A DNA stretch of 64,000 bases from Mycobacterium paraseoulense (GCF_010731655.1 NZ_AP022619.1:5580001-5644000), one strand, 5' to 3'; numbered from the stretch's first letter, positions 9,005-18,355 are shown. Notes: a model not told the origin generated them from the letters alone. Numbers and translations are program-made.

Positions 9005-9192
9005 CCACAATCAAGGCTCTAACGCTGAACGCGTTTGCAGAACTCCCCACCAGCTGGCCCGAGAGCCTGAGCTACAGCGACGGCGTTCTGATCGCGCGAA
9101 TACACCCGAACTGCAATGGCCTACCGGTGATGAAGAAGTTCTGGCCAGGGCGCTGGTCTACCTGCACCGCGAAGGCGACCTGCGGCGACTGA
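9001..9192 (+). CDS. Small hypothetical protein, probably frame-disrupted
   Basis: A 63-aa frame starting at the ATG that overlaps the primase stop (ATGA). The first part (TLNAFAELPTSWPESLSY) looks like coding sequence. From about 9117 a different frame gives DEEVLARALVYLHREGDLRR and, downstream, KEYRECLYAIMALPVIELK, ending at 9305. Both halves look real, so either one gene carries a frameshift near 9115 or two genes overlap. No family was recognised. Confidence 0.4.
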   Translation: MTTIKALTLNAFAELPTSWPESLSYSDGVLIARIHPNCNGLPVMKKFWPGRWSTCTAKATCGD

Positions 9193-9431
9193 CGATACGT
9201 CGATGCAATGCCGAGCGCTCAGGCATTTACGACAAGGATTATGCGAAGGAGTACCGCGAATGTCTGTACGCGATAATGGCGCTGCCGGTGATCGAGCTTA
9301 AGTGAAAAACCGTTGCGGCACAACCACTATCAAGTCATCTAGATAGCCTCGCGCAAGATCAACCCGCGACTCCCACAAGCCAAACACAGCACCCGCACGA
9401 CACCATCACCCCGAAAGGAAAACACCGAAAG

Positions 9432-9731
9432 ATGAACACCGGACGCTACCCCCGGGGTGTCGGACCCGCACCCGCGTTGAACTGCTCGGTGTGCGGACGC
9501 CGCATCGGACTGAGAGGCGCACACTTCTTCGTCCAACCCAACGTGCTCATGTGCGGCAAGTGCGCAACCTGGGACAACAACAGCAGGACCGCACACGCGG
9601 CGAGATACCCCGACTGCCCCGACACCTGGCACGACATGTGGGATCACTACATCTGCTCAGCCACCCGCGCTGGGGCTTGGTACGTGCTGGAAAGGGCCAA
9701 ACCCGTTGCGCCACAGAGCGAGTTATGTTGA
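9432..9731 (+). CDS. Small zinc-ribbon hypothetical protein
   Basis: A 99-aa protein with CSVC near residue 19 and CGKC near residue 41, an arrangement that would bind one zinc (CxxC-x19-CxxC). The rest is rich in Trp, His and Tyr (TWHDMWDHYIC). Small proteins like this are common in actinophage early regions. Function is unknown. It lies between the replication gene and the whiB-like remnant. Confidence 0.62.
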   Translation: MNTGRYPRGVGPAPALNCSVCGRRIGLRGAHFFVQPNVLMCGKCATWDNNSRTAHAARYPDCPDTWHDMWDHYICSATRAGAWYVLERAKPVAPQSELC

Positions 9732-9810
9732 CTCGGTAGCTCAGTGCGACACGCCCAGCGCGGCAAAGCACACAGTGGCCCGCCGCCTCGGGCGTAGCTT
9801 CACGCCCGTG

Positions 9811-10092
9811 ATGACCCTCGACATCTTCCTCGCAGCTTTGCACGCACCGCATCTACCAGGCGCGAAATGTGTCGGCAGGGAAAACACCTTCGACAAGGCC
9901 CGAGACCGACCCCGACGCCAGGGCGAAAGCGTTGGACATCTGCAAGTCCTGTGTCGCGCTGACCCCCGTGTTCACGGTGGCTCGCATCGTTACCCGCCGA
10001 CGACAGAACCTAGCGGTGTCATCGCGGGCCGGTACCTCGACGGCAGACGCAACCATCACAACCCCGCCAGAGCACGTCGTAAGACGGCCTGA
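9811..10092 (+). pseudogene. WhiB-like gene split over three frames
   Basis: WhiB proteins are Fe-S regulators with C-x(n)-CxxC-x5-C and a G-V-x-G-G turn; several mycobacteriophages carry one. Here LPGAKCVGRENTFD is read in one frame, DPDARAKALDICKSC in a second, PCSRWLASLPADD in a third, and PSGVIAGRYLDGRR back in the first. All four cysteines and the GVIAG turn are recovered only if three single extra bases are removed: one in the CCC near 9899, one in the CCCCC at 9963-9967, and one in GAACC near 10009. As written no frame is functional. Either the gene is dead or homopolymer errors remain in the assembly. Confidence 0.72.
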
Positions 10093-10182
10093 GATCGCCC
10101 AGGAGCCACCAACACCGGCATCCCGGATAAGACCACCACCGGAAAGATGTGTCGACGCTAACGGCGCGGGCATACTTGAACG

Positions 10183-10497
10183 ATGGCAGGCAGACGCGCA
10201 CCCCGTGTCGGCACACCACCCGGCACCCGGCGCAGCACCCGACGCTGGCGGCAAGTCGCCGCCGCATACAAACAGGACTGCCGCCGACGCGACGCACCCT
10301 GCCACATCTGCCGCCAACCCATCCACTACGACGCGCCACCACAAACACCGTGGGCGTTCGAGACCGACCACATCAAACCCGTGCAGTCGCACCCGCACCT
10401 GGCGATGCAGCCGAGCAACCTGGCACCCGCTCACGTGCGGTGCAACCGTGCCAGACAGTCAACACCACAACAAGATTGGATACGCCCCGCCTGGTAG
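10183..10497 (+). CDS. HNH endonuclease
   Basis: A 104-aa basic protein with CHIC at about residues 40-43, ETDHIKPVQ (the catalytic His region), and APAHVRCNRAR, the C-terminal H...CNxxR part of an HNH fold. In phages an HNH nuclease is usually encoded beside the terminase and acts with it during DNA packaging (established). A terminase-small-like gene follows 340 bp downstream. The ATG at 10183 has no strong ribosome site. Confidence 0.86.
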   Translation: MAGRRAPRVGTPPGTRRSTRRWRQVAAAYKQDCRRRDAPCHICRQPIHYDAPPQTPWAFETDHIKPVQSHPHLAMQPSNLAPAHVRCNRARQSTPQQDWIRPAW

Positions 10498-10838
10498 CCC
10501 GACCCGCCTGCCGAATTAGCCTGGTACCCAACACAATCCATCCCAGCAAACCCGCCTTCCGCCGCCGCCAAATCTCCGCATCCGACCATCCTGACACCAT
10601 GGAACCCTCCTGACCTGCACTTATGTGAGGGGGGTTGAGTTTCAGCAATGCAACCCTCCGCCGCCTGCTCGGCAGGCGAAATTTTCGCAAACGGGTTCCT
10701 CTGTAATTTGCGCAAACCGACAGGCGGGAATTACATGATACGGCAGTACGATTGGTGTCATGCCGACCACCGAGCAACGCAAGCCGACGCCGGAGCACAA
10801 GAAGACGCTTCGGACCAAACATCGAGAGGCATAGCAGT
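10498..10838. other. Intergenic, 341 bp, between HNH and terminase-like genes
   Basis: It holds the hairpin at 10662-10685, the AT-richer stretch GTAATT...AATTAC (about 10707-10737), and a 24-codon open frame at 10760-10834 (MPTTEQRKPTPEHKK...) that ends just before the next gene. The last could be a tiny leader peptide; nothing else was recognised. Confidence 0.4.
10662..10685 (+). terminator. Hairpin with short T run
   Basis: CGCCTG-CTCGG-CAGGCG forms a 6-bp GC stem followed by AAATTTT. A second small palindrome GCGAAATTTTCGC overlaps it. It is placed to end the early (replication/HNH) transcript. Confidence 0.45.
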
Positions 10839-11375
10839 GTGAGCGGTGACTTCGACGAGCATGGGACGCGCGCCTCATATGGTCACGGTTGCCGATGTCT
10901 GCCTTGCACTCAGGCCAATTCGGCATATCAAAGACACTATCGAGCTGCCAACCTGACGGGCGTTCACGTACGAGTTTCCAGACGTGAGGATCGGATTTCC
11001 GGCGACGTGGTCGCATTGCCGACCCGCGCGGACCTGAAGTATCCGCAGCCGAAACGCGTCGGTCAAGTGAATCATTTGAAACAGCCAAATCCGGATGGTG
11101 TTGGCTCGGTGGAGCAGGCGGTGTTAGATGAGACCGCACTACTCGCTAAAGCGGCCGAGCGGCCCGCTACGGTGGCCGGTGCGCGCGCGATGGCGCGCAT
11201 TCTTGACGACGATGCTCTGCTGGCGATGCATCCGCAGGCGGTGCGCCAGCTTCAGGTCATTCTGAATGAATTGCATTCTGTGACAAAGAGAAAGTCGAAG
11301 GGCAGGCTCGCGGCGGTGCAGCAGATGACGAAGGTCAAGAGGCTCGGGCCCAGTGCTAAGCGGGCTTCGACCTGA
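10839..11375 (+). CDS. Phage protein, terminase small subunit-like
   Basis: A 178-aa product from the GTG at 10839, preceded by GAGAGG. The N-terminal pattern HGTRASYGHGCRCLPC then ANSAYQRHYR is a recurring actinophage motif with a probable zinc-binding CxCxxC. The C-terminal half is helical and basic (ARAMARILDDDALLAMHPQA, then KRKSKGRLAAVQQM). Its place right after HNH supports a small-terminase role. No large terminase follows; the next 14 kb is cargo. Confidence in the specific function is modest. Confidence 0.55.
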   Translation: MSGDFDEHGTRASYGHGCRCLPCTQANSAYQRHYRAANLTGVHVRVSRREDRISGDVVALPTRADLKYPQPKRVGQVNHLKQPNPDGVGSVEQAVLDETALLAKAAERPATVAGARAMARILDDDALLAMHPQAVRQLQVILNELHSVTKRKSKGRLAAVQQMTKVKRLGPSAKRAST

Positions 11376-11745
11376 CGGGCCGGTTCTGTCCTCAACAGTC
11401 ATCCTGTGTGTGTCCGGATCAATGTGCTCGTGACAACGCTGGTCGCGCGATCATGGACGACGCCGTCTGACGTCCTGGCGGCGCGCCAAGACGAGGTGGC
11501 TTGGCTCAGTCTTTCTGGTCTTTTGCATGCTGTGGCCGCCCATCGGCCGCATCGTGCAATAGAACGCGGATCACGATGCACCATCGAGATGGTAGTTCTG
11601 ACTCTCTTGGTCGATGAGCCGAACATCGAGCCGCTTCACACCGGCGGGCAGGGTGCACGCCCTTGACGCGACGTAACGACACGATCGCATCGACGCCGCT
11701 GGGACATCCCTGAGCCGCCTCGCGATTGCGCCGACGATCACCCAG
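11376..11745. other. Gene-poor junction between phage and cargo segments
   Basis: About 370 bp with no frame that looks coding on either strand. It separates the last phage early gene from the truncated ADP-ribosylglycohydrolase, so it may contain the left cargo junction. Confidence 0.4.
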
Positions 11746-12120
11746 TCACACCGTCGAAGGATGCCAGACGGGGTAAGGGCCATCGCAGACCTCGTAATAC
11801 GAGTAGTCGAACGTGTCGGGCCGGACTTTGTCGACGATCTTGCTCGCCAGTTGGATCAGGCCGCGGGTCGTCAGACCGGGCCAGCCCCGCAACTGCCACC
11901 CGCCAGCGCGAGGGCACCGCCGATGCGCCGTATACGGCGCCGAGCAGACCGCCCGCGATCGCCGCGACGGTGTCGGTGTCGTGGCCGCCGCGCACCGCCG
12001 TGCGGTCAGGCGTTCATCCGGGGAGGCGTCGCACAGTACATCCGACGGCGAAGCCCTGGCTCCAGTCGCCGCGGCCTTCCCATCGCGAGGTAGTGGCGAC
12101 CACTGACCGCGATACCCGCG
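11746..12120 (-). pseudogene. ADP-ribosylglycohydrolase (DraG/ARH-like), C-terminal remnant with frameshifts
   Basis: RGGHDTDTVAAIAGGLLGA followed by AVYGASAVPSRWR matches the GGDTDTxAAIxGxLxGAxxG metal-binding C-terminus of the family, which removes ADP-ribose from proteins or nucleic acids. The preceding CDASPDERLTA and the following GWPGLTTRGLIQLASKIVD are in a different frame, so at least two indels exist. The N-terminal half is missing; the fragment stops short of the McrB-like gene at 12243. The tail FDYSYYEVCDGPYPVWHPS is unusual for the family. Confidence 0.7.
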
Positions 12121-12242
12121 ATGCGCGGACGCCGCGGAGAGTCCCCACACCTGTCCGGCCCGGGCGGTAACGTCGGTTAGCTTTCGGGTTACCGAACGAT
12201 GCCTACACCGCCCCAACGGTCGTTGGGGCCGTCGGCGCAGTT

Positions 12243-15200
12243 ATGACGCGGAGGGTTGTGGACATGCCATTGGGAGGCGCTCCGGTGTTCACCGCGTTGG
12301 ACTGTGCCTTCTTGCAACAGTTCGCGGGCGGTACTCAGACCAGCGATCTCACAGAGGAGCAGACATCCGGCATCGCTGACCTGCGCGCGCGGCTCCTCGA
12401 AGCGGCCACCGCGGTCGCTGACCAGCTGTCGGCCGATTGGCGTCCGTTCAAGTCGGATGTGAACCGACCCAGCATCAGCGGCCACGTGGCCAGACTGCTC
12501 TGGTCCTGCGCATACCCGTCTGCTTCGCCCCACAAGTCGTTCGGGTTGCAGGTCGCGCTTATCGTGCAGCCCAGCGGCATCGAGCTGTGCTTCTGCCTCG
12601 GCGCTGGTGTCAGCCAATCTAAGTCCGGCGACACGCGCGACGAGCTCGCTCGAGAGTTCGCGCGCGTACACGAGCGGATGCAGACCGCGCCCCATGCCGT
12701 AGTTGAAAGCGTCACCCAGCGACTCGGGTCCGAATGGTCGTTTCGCAAGAAATGGCTCATGCCGCCGGGGGCCGGCGAGTTCCGGGCCTTTGAGGAGTGG
12801 CTCAGCTTCGCTGGCGCCTCGCCCGAAGGCGGAGCCAGCATCTCGAGGTACTTCGCGCCGGAGCAGGTGGACGGTGCCGCACCGGCGTTTGTCGACGACC
12901 TGGTGCGATTGGCGCGCGCAGTCCGCCCGCTCGTGGACTGGGTGTATTCGGACGACGGCGCGGACATGCAGGCCGCTGGTCTCGGCTTGCCCGACCAGGC
13001 CGTAGACCACGGTGAGTCGGGACGGATGCCACGTGGGTTCCGACGGGACCTCTTCGACGCCGCCGTCGCCGAGTTGAAGCGTGAGCGCCTCGAGCATGGT
13101 GACCTACATCAGCTGGCGTGCCGCCAGCTAGCTGCGTGGATCGAGCAGCGAGACACCCTGACCGATGATGCCCTCTGGGCCGGTCTTCGCGACCGCTTCC
13201 TGCCGTTCGGGCATGTCGAGATCGACGGCAAGAGGTACGACGCGAAGTCGCCGACCCCGCTTAACGACGCCGAGCTCCGTGCCGCGGAACGAGAGGGTCG
13301 CGTCACTGCACATGGCAACCTTCACTGGACCGGTCTCGCTCGAGCGGTCGGCAGCGAGCGGGACGACGTGCCGGCGATCAGGGCTGCGATCGACTGGATC
13401 CTGGACGAGACCATCCCGTTCGACGATCGCATCGCTGCCCTCGTGGGTGGTGATCGGCGCGTCCGCGGCTTCGGCATTGCGGTCTGGACCGGCTTCTACG
13501 CGATGGTTCGCGATTGGGAACAGCCGGCGGTCAACGAGACGGTAAAAGGGGCATACGCGAAGCTCGGCTGGCCGCTGGTACAAGATACTCCCCCGGCTCA
13601 AGTCGCAGAGGTCAAAGCACGTGGGGAGCTGCTACTCGCCGAGAGTGGGCTTCGTTCGCTCTCCGACATCGACTGGGTGTATTGGCGCGTCCTCGCCATG
13701 GAGTCGACGGACACCCCCACGACACGGGTGGACACCGGATCGTGGTGGCTCTTCCAAGGAAGCCCGGATCGCTACGACATCGATCGTGCGGTCAGTGAGC
13801 TCGAGCGCCTGACGTGGACGACGAGTCGGTACGCTTCCGAGATCAAGGCTGGGCATCGCGTCTTCCTCTACCGCACCGGGAAAGAGGCCGCGGTCATCGC
13901 GCTCGCCACCGTCGAGTCCAACCCGGCGGAGATGCCAGAGTCCGAGAGCGAGCTTGCCTATTTTCGGAATGCGAGCGATGACATGGCCGGAACCGCTACG
14001 AGGGTCTGGTTGCGGATCGACCGCATCGTCGAGCCGCCGGTCACGCGCGATACGCTGGAGGCCGATCCGGACCTTCGCGACTTGGCGAACCTCAAGTTCG
14101 CGAGTGCCACCAACTACCCGGTGCCACCCGAGCTCGCGTCACGACTTCTCGCGCTCATCGCTGCCGAACCTCCTGAGAGCGTGAATTGGAGAGATGCGTC
14201 CGCGGTGCCGCGTGTCCTGAAGAGCGTCACGGCTGGCGCGGGTCTCTGGTTCGAGTCGTGGGTGCTCGAAGACCTCTACCTCGCACTGCGCACCAAGCCG
14301 TTCTTGATCCTCACCGGGCTATCAGGCACGGGGAAGACGAAGGTCGCACTGGCGCTCCAGGATCTGTTGACCGACGAGGACACTCGTGCCTTCGTCTCGG
14401 TTCGCCCGGACTGGGTCGATGGCAAGAGCCTGCTCGGCTACCACAACCTCCTCACCGATACGTTCGTCGCAACCTCAACGACGCGCCTGCTGCTCGACGC
14501 CGAAAAGGAGTTCAAGGCCAAGGGACGCGATGCCCGTCCGTATATCCTTCTGCTCGACGAGATGAACCTCGCCCGCGTCGAGCACTATCTCTCCGACTAC
14601 CTCAGCGTGCTCGAATCGCGGCGCCTCACTCCGGATGGCGAGCTCACCAGTGATCCCATCGTGCTCCATACGATGGATAGTGGGCTCCCGAGCAGCGGCG
14701 ACAGCGGTGTCGTCCCGCCGACGGTCAGCCTCGCGCCGAACGTCTACCTCATCGGGACCGTCAACATCGACGAGACGACCCACCCTTTCAGTCGCAAGGT
14801 GCTCGACCGCGCGAACGTCGTCGAGCTGTTCGATGTCGACCTTACGAAGAGTGGGGTTGTCGGCTCCACTGCTGTCACCGTGACTGAGCGACGCCAGGTC
14901 CGCGGCCACTTCGCGCGCGGGGGCCGATTCGTCGACCTTGCCGAGCCGAGCCTAAGCACACCCTGGCTCACTGAGCTCGTTGAGGTCAACGCCGTGCTCG
15001 CACGCGACCGGCTGCATTTCGGGTATCGGGTCCGCAACGAGGTACTCGCCTTCGTGGAGCAAGCCGGGGATGGCGGACTCCTCGGCGAGGGCGAAGAGGC
15101 CCGGCGCGTCGCGCTAGATGTCCAGCTCCTCCAAAAGGTCCTTCCGAAGCTGGCCGGCTCCCGTGAGCGACTTGAGCGTCCGTTGCGTGGACTCCTCACG

Positions 15201-15563
15201 GTGTGCCTCGCACCCGCCGCGCGTCACGACGATCGCGCCCGACGACTCGCGGACGACCCTGAGCGGCTGTTCACAACGATGGAAAAGATAGCCGGCGGCG
15301 ACGGTTGGTCCGCCCGCGATCAGATCGCAGCCGCGACCGGGGATGTGCCCGATTCGCTCGACGGTGAGGACGAAGAAGTCGCGGATGAGACCGAGAGCAT
15401 CGCTCAGGCCGAACCGTCGGGGATCCCAGCTGCCAGCGCAATGGGGCGGCCCGATCCGTGGCCGCTTCGGACGGACGAGTTGCGGTATCCGCGCACCGCT
15501 AGGAAGATCGCCCGCATGCTGCTGCAGCTCCGGGACGAGGGCTACGCCAGCTTTTTCGAGTGA
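12243..15563 (+). CDS. mcrB: McrB-like AAA+ NTPase of a type IV restriction system (MrcB_N-EVE-AAA)
   Basis: The predicted 1106-aa motor and target reader of a McrBC-type system that would cut DNA bearing modified bases. Residues about 45-190 resemble MrcB_N/DUF3578 (ADQLSADWRPFKSDVNRPS...SFGLQVALIVQPSGIEL). A 300-residue helical linker follows. Residues about 500-640 resemble an EVE/PUA-like reader (WWLFQGSPDRYDIDRA, KAGHRVFLYRTGKEAAVIAL). The AAA module has Walker A GLSGTGKT (692-699), RPDWVDGKSLLGYHN, Walker B ILLLDEMN (about 768-775) and GTVNIDETTHPFSRKVLDR, all typical of McrB-like GTPases. The nuclease gene overlaps its stop (GTGA). An alternative ATG lies at 12264. The frame is intact, unlike its neighbours on both sides. 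Confidence 0.9.
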   Translation: MTRRVVDMPLGGAPVFTALDCAFLQQFAGGTQTSDLTEEQTSGIADLRARLLEAATAVADQLSADWRPFKSDVNRPSISGHVARLLWSCAYPSASPHKSFGLQVALIVQPSGIELCFCLGAGVSQSKSGDTRDELAREFARVHERMQTAPHAVVESVTQRLGSEWSFRKKWLMPPGAGEFRAFEEWLSFAGASPEGGASISRYFAPEQVDGAAPAFVDDLVRLARAVRPLVDWVYSDDGADMQAAGLGLPDQAVDHGESGRMPRGFRRDLFDAAVAELKRERLEHGDLHQLACRQLAAWIEQRDTLTDDALWAGLRDRFLPFGHVEIDGKRYDAKSPTPLNDAELRAAEREGRVTAHGNLHWTGLARAVGSERDDVPAIRAAIDWILDETIPFDDRIAALVGGDRRVRGFGIAVWTGFYAMVRDWEQPAVNETVKGAYAKLGWPLVQDTPPAQVAEVKARGELLLAESGLRSLSDIDWVYWRVLAMESTDTPTTRVDTGSWWLFQGSPDRYDIDRAVSELERLTWTTSRYASEIKAGHRVFLYRTGKEAAVIALATVESNPAEMPESESELAYFRNASDDMAGTATRVWLRIDRIVEPPVTRDTLEADPDLRDLANLKFASATNYPVPPELASRLLALIAAEPPESVNWRDASAVPRVLKSVTAGAGLWFESWVLEDLYLALRTKPFLILTGLSGTGKTKVALALQDLLTDEDTRAFVSVRPDWVDGKSLLGYHNLLTDTFVATSTTRLLLDAEKEFKAKGRDARPYILLLDEMNLARVEHYLSDYLSVLESRRLTPDGELTSDPIVLHTMDSGLPSSGDSGVVPPTVSLAPNVYLIGTVNIDETTHPFSRKVLDRANVVELFDVDLTKSGVVGSTAVTVTERRQVRGHFARGGRFVDLAEPSLSTPWLTELVEVNAVLARDRLHFGYRVRNEVLAFVEQAGDGGLLGEGEEARRVALDVQLLQKVLPKLAGSRERLERPLRGLLTVCLAPAARHDDRARRLADDPERLFTTMEKIAGGDGWSARDQIAAATGDVPDSLDGEDEEVADETESIAQAEPSGIPAASAMGRPDPWPLRTDELRYPRTARKIARMLLQLRDEGYASFFE

Positions 15564-17398
15564 GCATGAGACGCTTCTCTGCGCTCCGTCGCGAGCGAGA
15601 TGGCGTTGTCGTCACCATCGTCGCGTCCGAGGAACGCGAGTCGTGGGACGACGCGTGGCCCTTGGCCGCAGGTTGGTGCGGGATCGCATCACCCCACGGG
15701 ACCGGAATGTGCATCGAAGAGGACCGTGACGCCGTCCGAGTAGTCCTCGAGGAACAGACAACCTATACGGTGCGCGTGGCCGGTGCGACATGTGAGCGCG
15801 CTGGATTCGGCGAGCCACGTGTGCAGGCCGTCTCCGCTGCGCAAGCCCCCGAGGCCGTCTTCCGACTGGAGACCGGGAACCTGATCGGGCTCACGACGAT
15901 AGTCTTCGACCCGACCAGTCCAGAGGACGAGTCCGCGGTCGCAGCCAGGATCCGAGTGCGCAAGCTGGTCGATCCGGACGCGGACTTCGCCTGGCTCGTC
16001 ATGAGCGTGGTCAAGGCGATCCGGGCACTCGCGCTCACGGTCGCGAGTCCGACAGCGCTGAAGACCGCTCGGAGCATACGCGCAACCTCCTACGCATACG
16101 AAGACCTGATCTTTTTGCGTTCGATCGCAAATGATGTCTCGCAGGCCGTGGAGCAGATCTCCCGCAACCCGCATCGCCGGGTGATCCGGCGTGTCGAATC
16201 GATGGACGCCTGGCTGGCTCCGGAGATCGCTCCAGCCCAGCTCGCGTCGATCGCGACGGACCCACGATCGATCGCGAGGGTCTCCGAGATCGAGCAGCGG
16301 CGTCTCGTGTCGCCCGGGGCGCGGCGGACATTCACCAGATCCGAGCAGCACTTCGGACCGGTGCGCCTGCCTGCAAGCCGGCGAGAAGTCGACTACGACA
16401 CCTACGAGAACCGCTTCGTTCGCTTCGTGGTGACGAACTTCCGACAGCGGGCCCTCAGTATTGCCGACGCCGCTCGACGAGCCGGCACGCCTTCGCTCGC
16501 CCGAGACGCCGACGACATCGCCGTGCGCTTCGCATCACTGCTCCGGCTCACGCCCTTCGCGGAGGTCGGTGACCTCACGACCTTCGCCTTTACCTCACAG
16601 GTCCTCTTGCGGGAGGACGCGTACAACCGGTTGCTACGTTTATATCGGGAGTTCGTGCTCACCACGGATGTCGTCTGGGACCGGTTCCGGACACTTCAGG
16701 AGAACCGCGACGTGGCCCGCCTGTACGAGATGTGGGTTTTCCTCGAGACTGTCTCTGCCGTGGGATCGGTGCTTGGCCATGAAGCACAGGCCGAGGACTC
16801 GGCGACCGCGCTCATCCGCACACTCCCCGACGGCCTTCACGTCAACCTCGCCGAGGGCCGGAGGAGTTCGGTAGCGTTCCTCTTGCCTGATGGTCACGTG
16901 CGAGTCACGTACAACCAGACGTATCGGCATGCCAGCAAGGACCCCCGCGCTTTAGGGACCGCCGCTTCGTACTCGCTGAGCCTCCGCCCGGATGTCTCGA
17001 TCGAGGTGCGACGCGGATTGAGCCACCGACGGATTTTCCTCGACGCGAAGTACCGCGTCGACGGATTCAGTGCCGCGCTCATGAGTGACGAGGACGAGGA
17101 CGACGGGCAGCCTGGCCAACAAGGCACCTTCAAACCGAGCGATCTCCACAAGATGCACACATACCGCGACGCTATCGGGGATGCGTTCGCAGCGGTGGCG
17201 GTATATCCGGGGGTGAAGCAGCGGCTGTACCCACCGACGAGGGCTGACTTCACCGCGAGGGGTGGCGTCGGGGCCGTCCCCCTCCGGCCCGGCGACTCAT
17301 ATGACCCGGACGTGTTTGTCCAAGAGGTCTCGGCGCTCATGAGGGCAACCTGGGCGTCGATGAGCTCGTCCGCAGCCGCGGACGCTGTTACCGGCTGA
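15560..17398 (+). CDS. mcrC: McrC-like nuclease subunit (DUF2357 with PD-(D/E)XK)
   Basis: A 612-aa partner of the McrB-like gene, started at the GTG overlapping its stop. The central region (YENRFVRFVVTNFRQRAL; RLYEMWVFLE) is typical of the DUF2357/PDDEXK_7 family. The nuclease core shows LRPDVSIEV (D478) and RIFLDAKYRVD (D495, K497), the PD...(D/E)xK triad, then KMHTYRDAI. An acidic loop DEDEDDG (about 510-516) sits inside the core. In McrBC systems the C subunit binds the B ring and supplies cleavage (established). The pair appears complete and functional by reading. There is no sign of a methyltransferase or specificity gene, as expected for type IV. Confidence 0.88.
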   Translation: MSMRRFSALRRERDGVVVTIVASEERESWDDAWPLAAGWCGIASPHGTGMCIEEDRDAVRVVLEEQTTYTVRVAGATCERAGFGEPRVQAVSAAQAPEAVFRLETGNLIGLTTIVFDPTSPEDESAVAARIRVRKLVDPDADFAWLVMSVVKAIRALALTVASPTALKTARSIRATSYAYEDLIFLRSIANDVSQAVEQISRNPHRRVIRRVESMDAWLAPEIAPAQLASIATDPRSIARVSEIEQRRLVSPGARRTFTRSEQHFGPVRLPASRREVDYDTYENRFVRFVVTNFRQRALSIADAARRAGTPSLARDADDIAVRFASLLRLTPFAEVGDLTTFAFTSQVLLREDAYNRLLRLYREFVLTTDVVWDRFRTLQENRDVARLYEMWVFLETVSAVGSVLGHEAQAEDSATALIRTLPDGLHVNLAEGRRSSVAFLLPDGHVRVTYNQTYRHASKDPRALGTAASYSLSLRPDVSIEVRRGLSHRRIFLDAKYRVDGFSAALMSDEDEDDGQPGQQGTFKPSDLHKMHTYRDAIGDAFAAVAVYPGVKQRLYPPTRADFTARGGVGAVPLRPGDSYDPDVFVQEVSALMRATWASMSSSAAADAVTG

Positions 17399-17753
17399 AG
17401 CACCGGCCGACGGCGACAGCGGTCGCCGCGTAACTGCAGCGATTTTCGGCCGATTGGCTGGGCCAGTCAGAGATTCGATGACGGCCCTGTCTCCAGTGTC
17501 CGTAGCAGTTCCTGTGCGGCCACGATGTCACCGTTAGTTCAATCGCAGCCCAAGCGACCGGTAGACCGCTTTAGTTGTCTATTCGCGAACCCCGGCGGCA
17601 GGAGTCATCTATGCGGCACCCCGAGAAGCGAATCCGACAGTACAGCTGATGCGTCGCAAAAGGGTCTCGACGAGCGTACGCAGGATGACATCCCGATCAG
17701 ATAATGGTGTTGCAAATCGACTTTCTGGAAATCGTCAGCCTCACTGCGAGTCC
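17399..17753. other. Intergenic, 355 bp, after the McrBC-like pair
   Basis: No coding frame is convincing. The two flanking genes converge here. Base composition drops toward the right (AT-rich stretch near 17690-17760). No clear terminator hairpin was found. Confidence 0.4.
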
Positions 17754-18355
17754 CTAAGCACTAGCGATGAGCCGCAGTGATTCTGTGTCTGGCGGTATTT
17801 CACGTTGGTTGACGGTTGGTCCAGCGGAGGTCCACCCATTCAAATCGAGTTGTATTGTCCGCTCGTCTGTGGATATCGGGCGAAGCTTCCGCACTAACAA
17901 GTTGGCTAGACGCTCATCGTGAGTCGACACCAGGACTTGCCGCGTCGCCTTAATTCTCCTCAGGAGATCAGCTAAGCCCAGTAGATTCAATGTGTCTAGG
18001 CTCTGGAGCGGATCGTCGAGGGCGATGACCTGAAGAGGCAGAGTCGGTATCGCAAGGTTCAGTGCTAGAAAGATCGACACGGCCAGCACGTTCAGTTGCG
18101 AACTCGATAGTACTAAAGACGGGTCCTGAATTGTCTTGCCCCACAATGGATCGTCAAGTGTCGTCCAAAGCGAACCGCGTCCCCGTAACATCCGTGTGAT
18201 AAAGCGGATCACGCGAAAAGTTGGGTGAGGATCTACCGTTGAGAAGATTCGTTGCAGAAGCGGCTCAATCCCGTCTAGGAATGCCCTGAATAATCCGGCG
18301 TGGCGGTCGCCCCATTGGTGGTCGTTGTTGACGACGATGTTGGTGTGCAGGGGCG
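17754..18355 (-). pseudogene. SMC/RecF-like ATPase, C-terminal remnant
   Basis: The frame contains LSSSQLNVLAVSIFLALNL (ABC signature helix), QVIALDDPLQSLD (Walker B and D-loop) and VLVSTHDERLANLLVRKL (H-loop), the C-terminal half of a Rad50/SMC-like or DNA-repair-type ATPase. The Walker A half is missing: upstream of about 18355 the sequence becomes the antisense of a transposase fragment. Such ATPases occur in several anti-phage systems, so it could be what is left of a second defence system beside McrBC; that is inference. Codon use is less GC-rich than in neighbouring genes. Confidence 0.7.

Noticed and set aside
11406..11666. 86-codon frame as a cargo gene
   Set aside because: No ribosome site, no recognisable domain, composition typical of chance frames.
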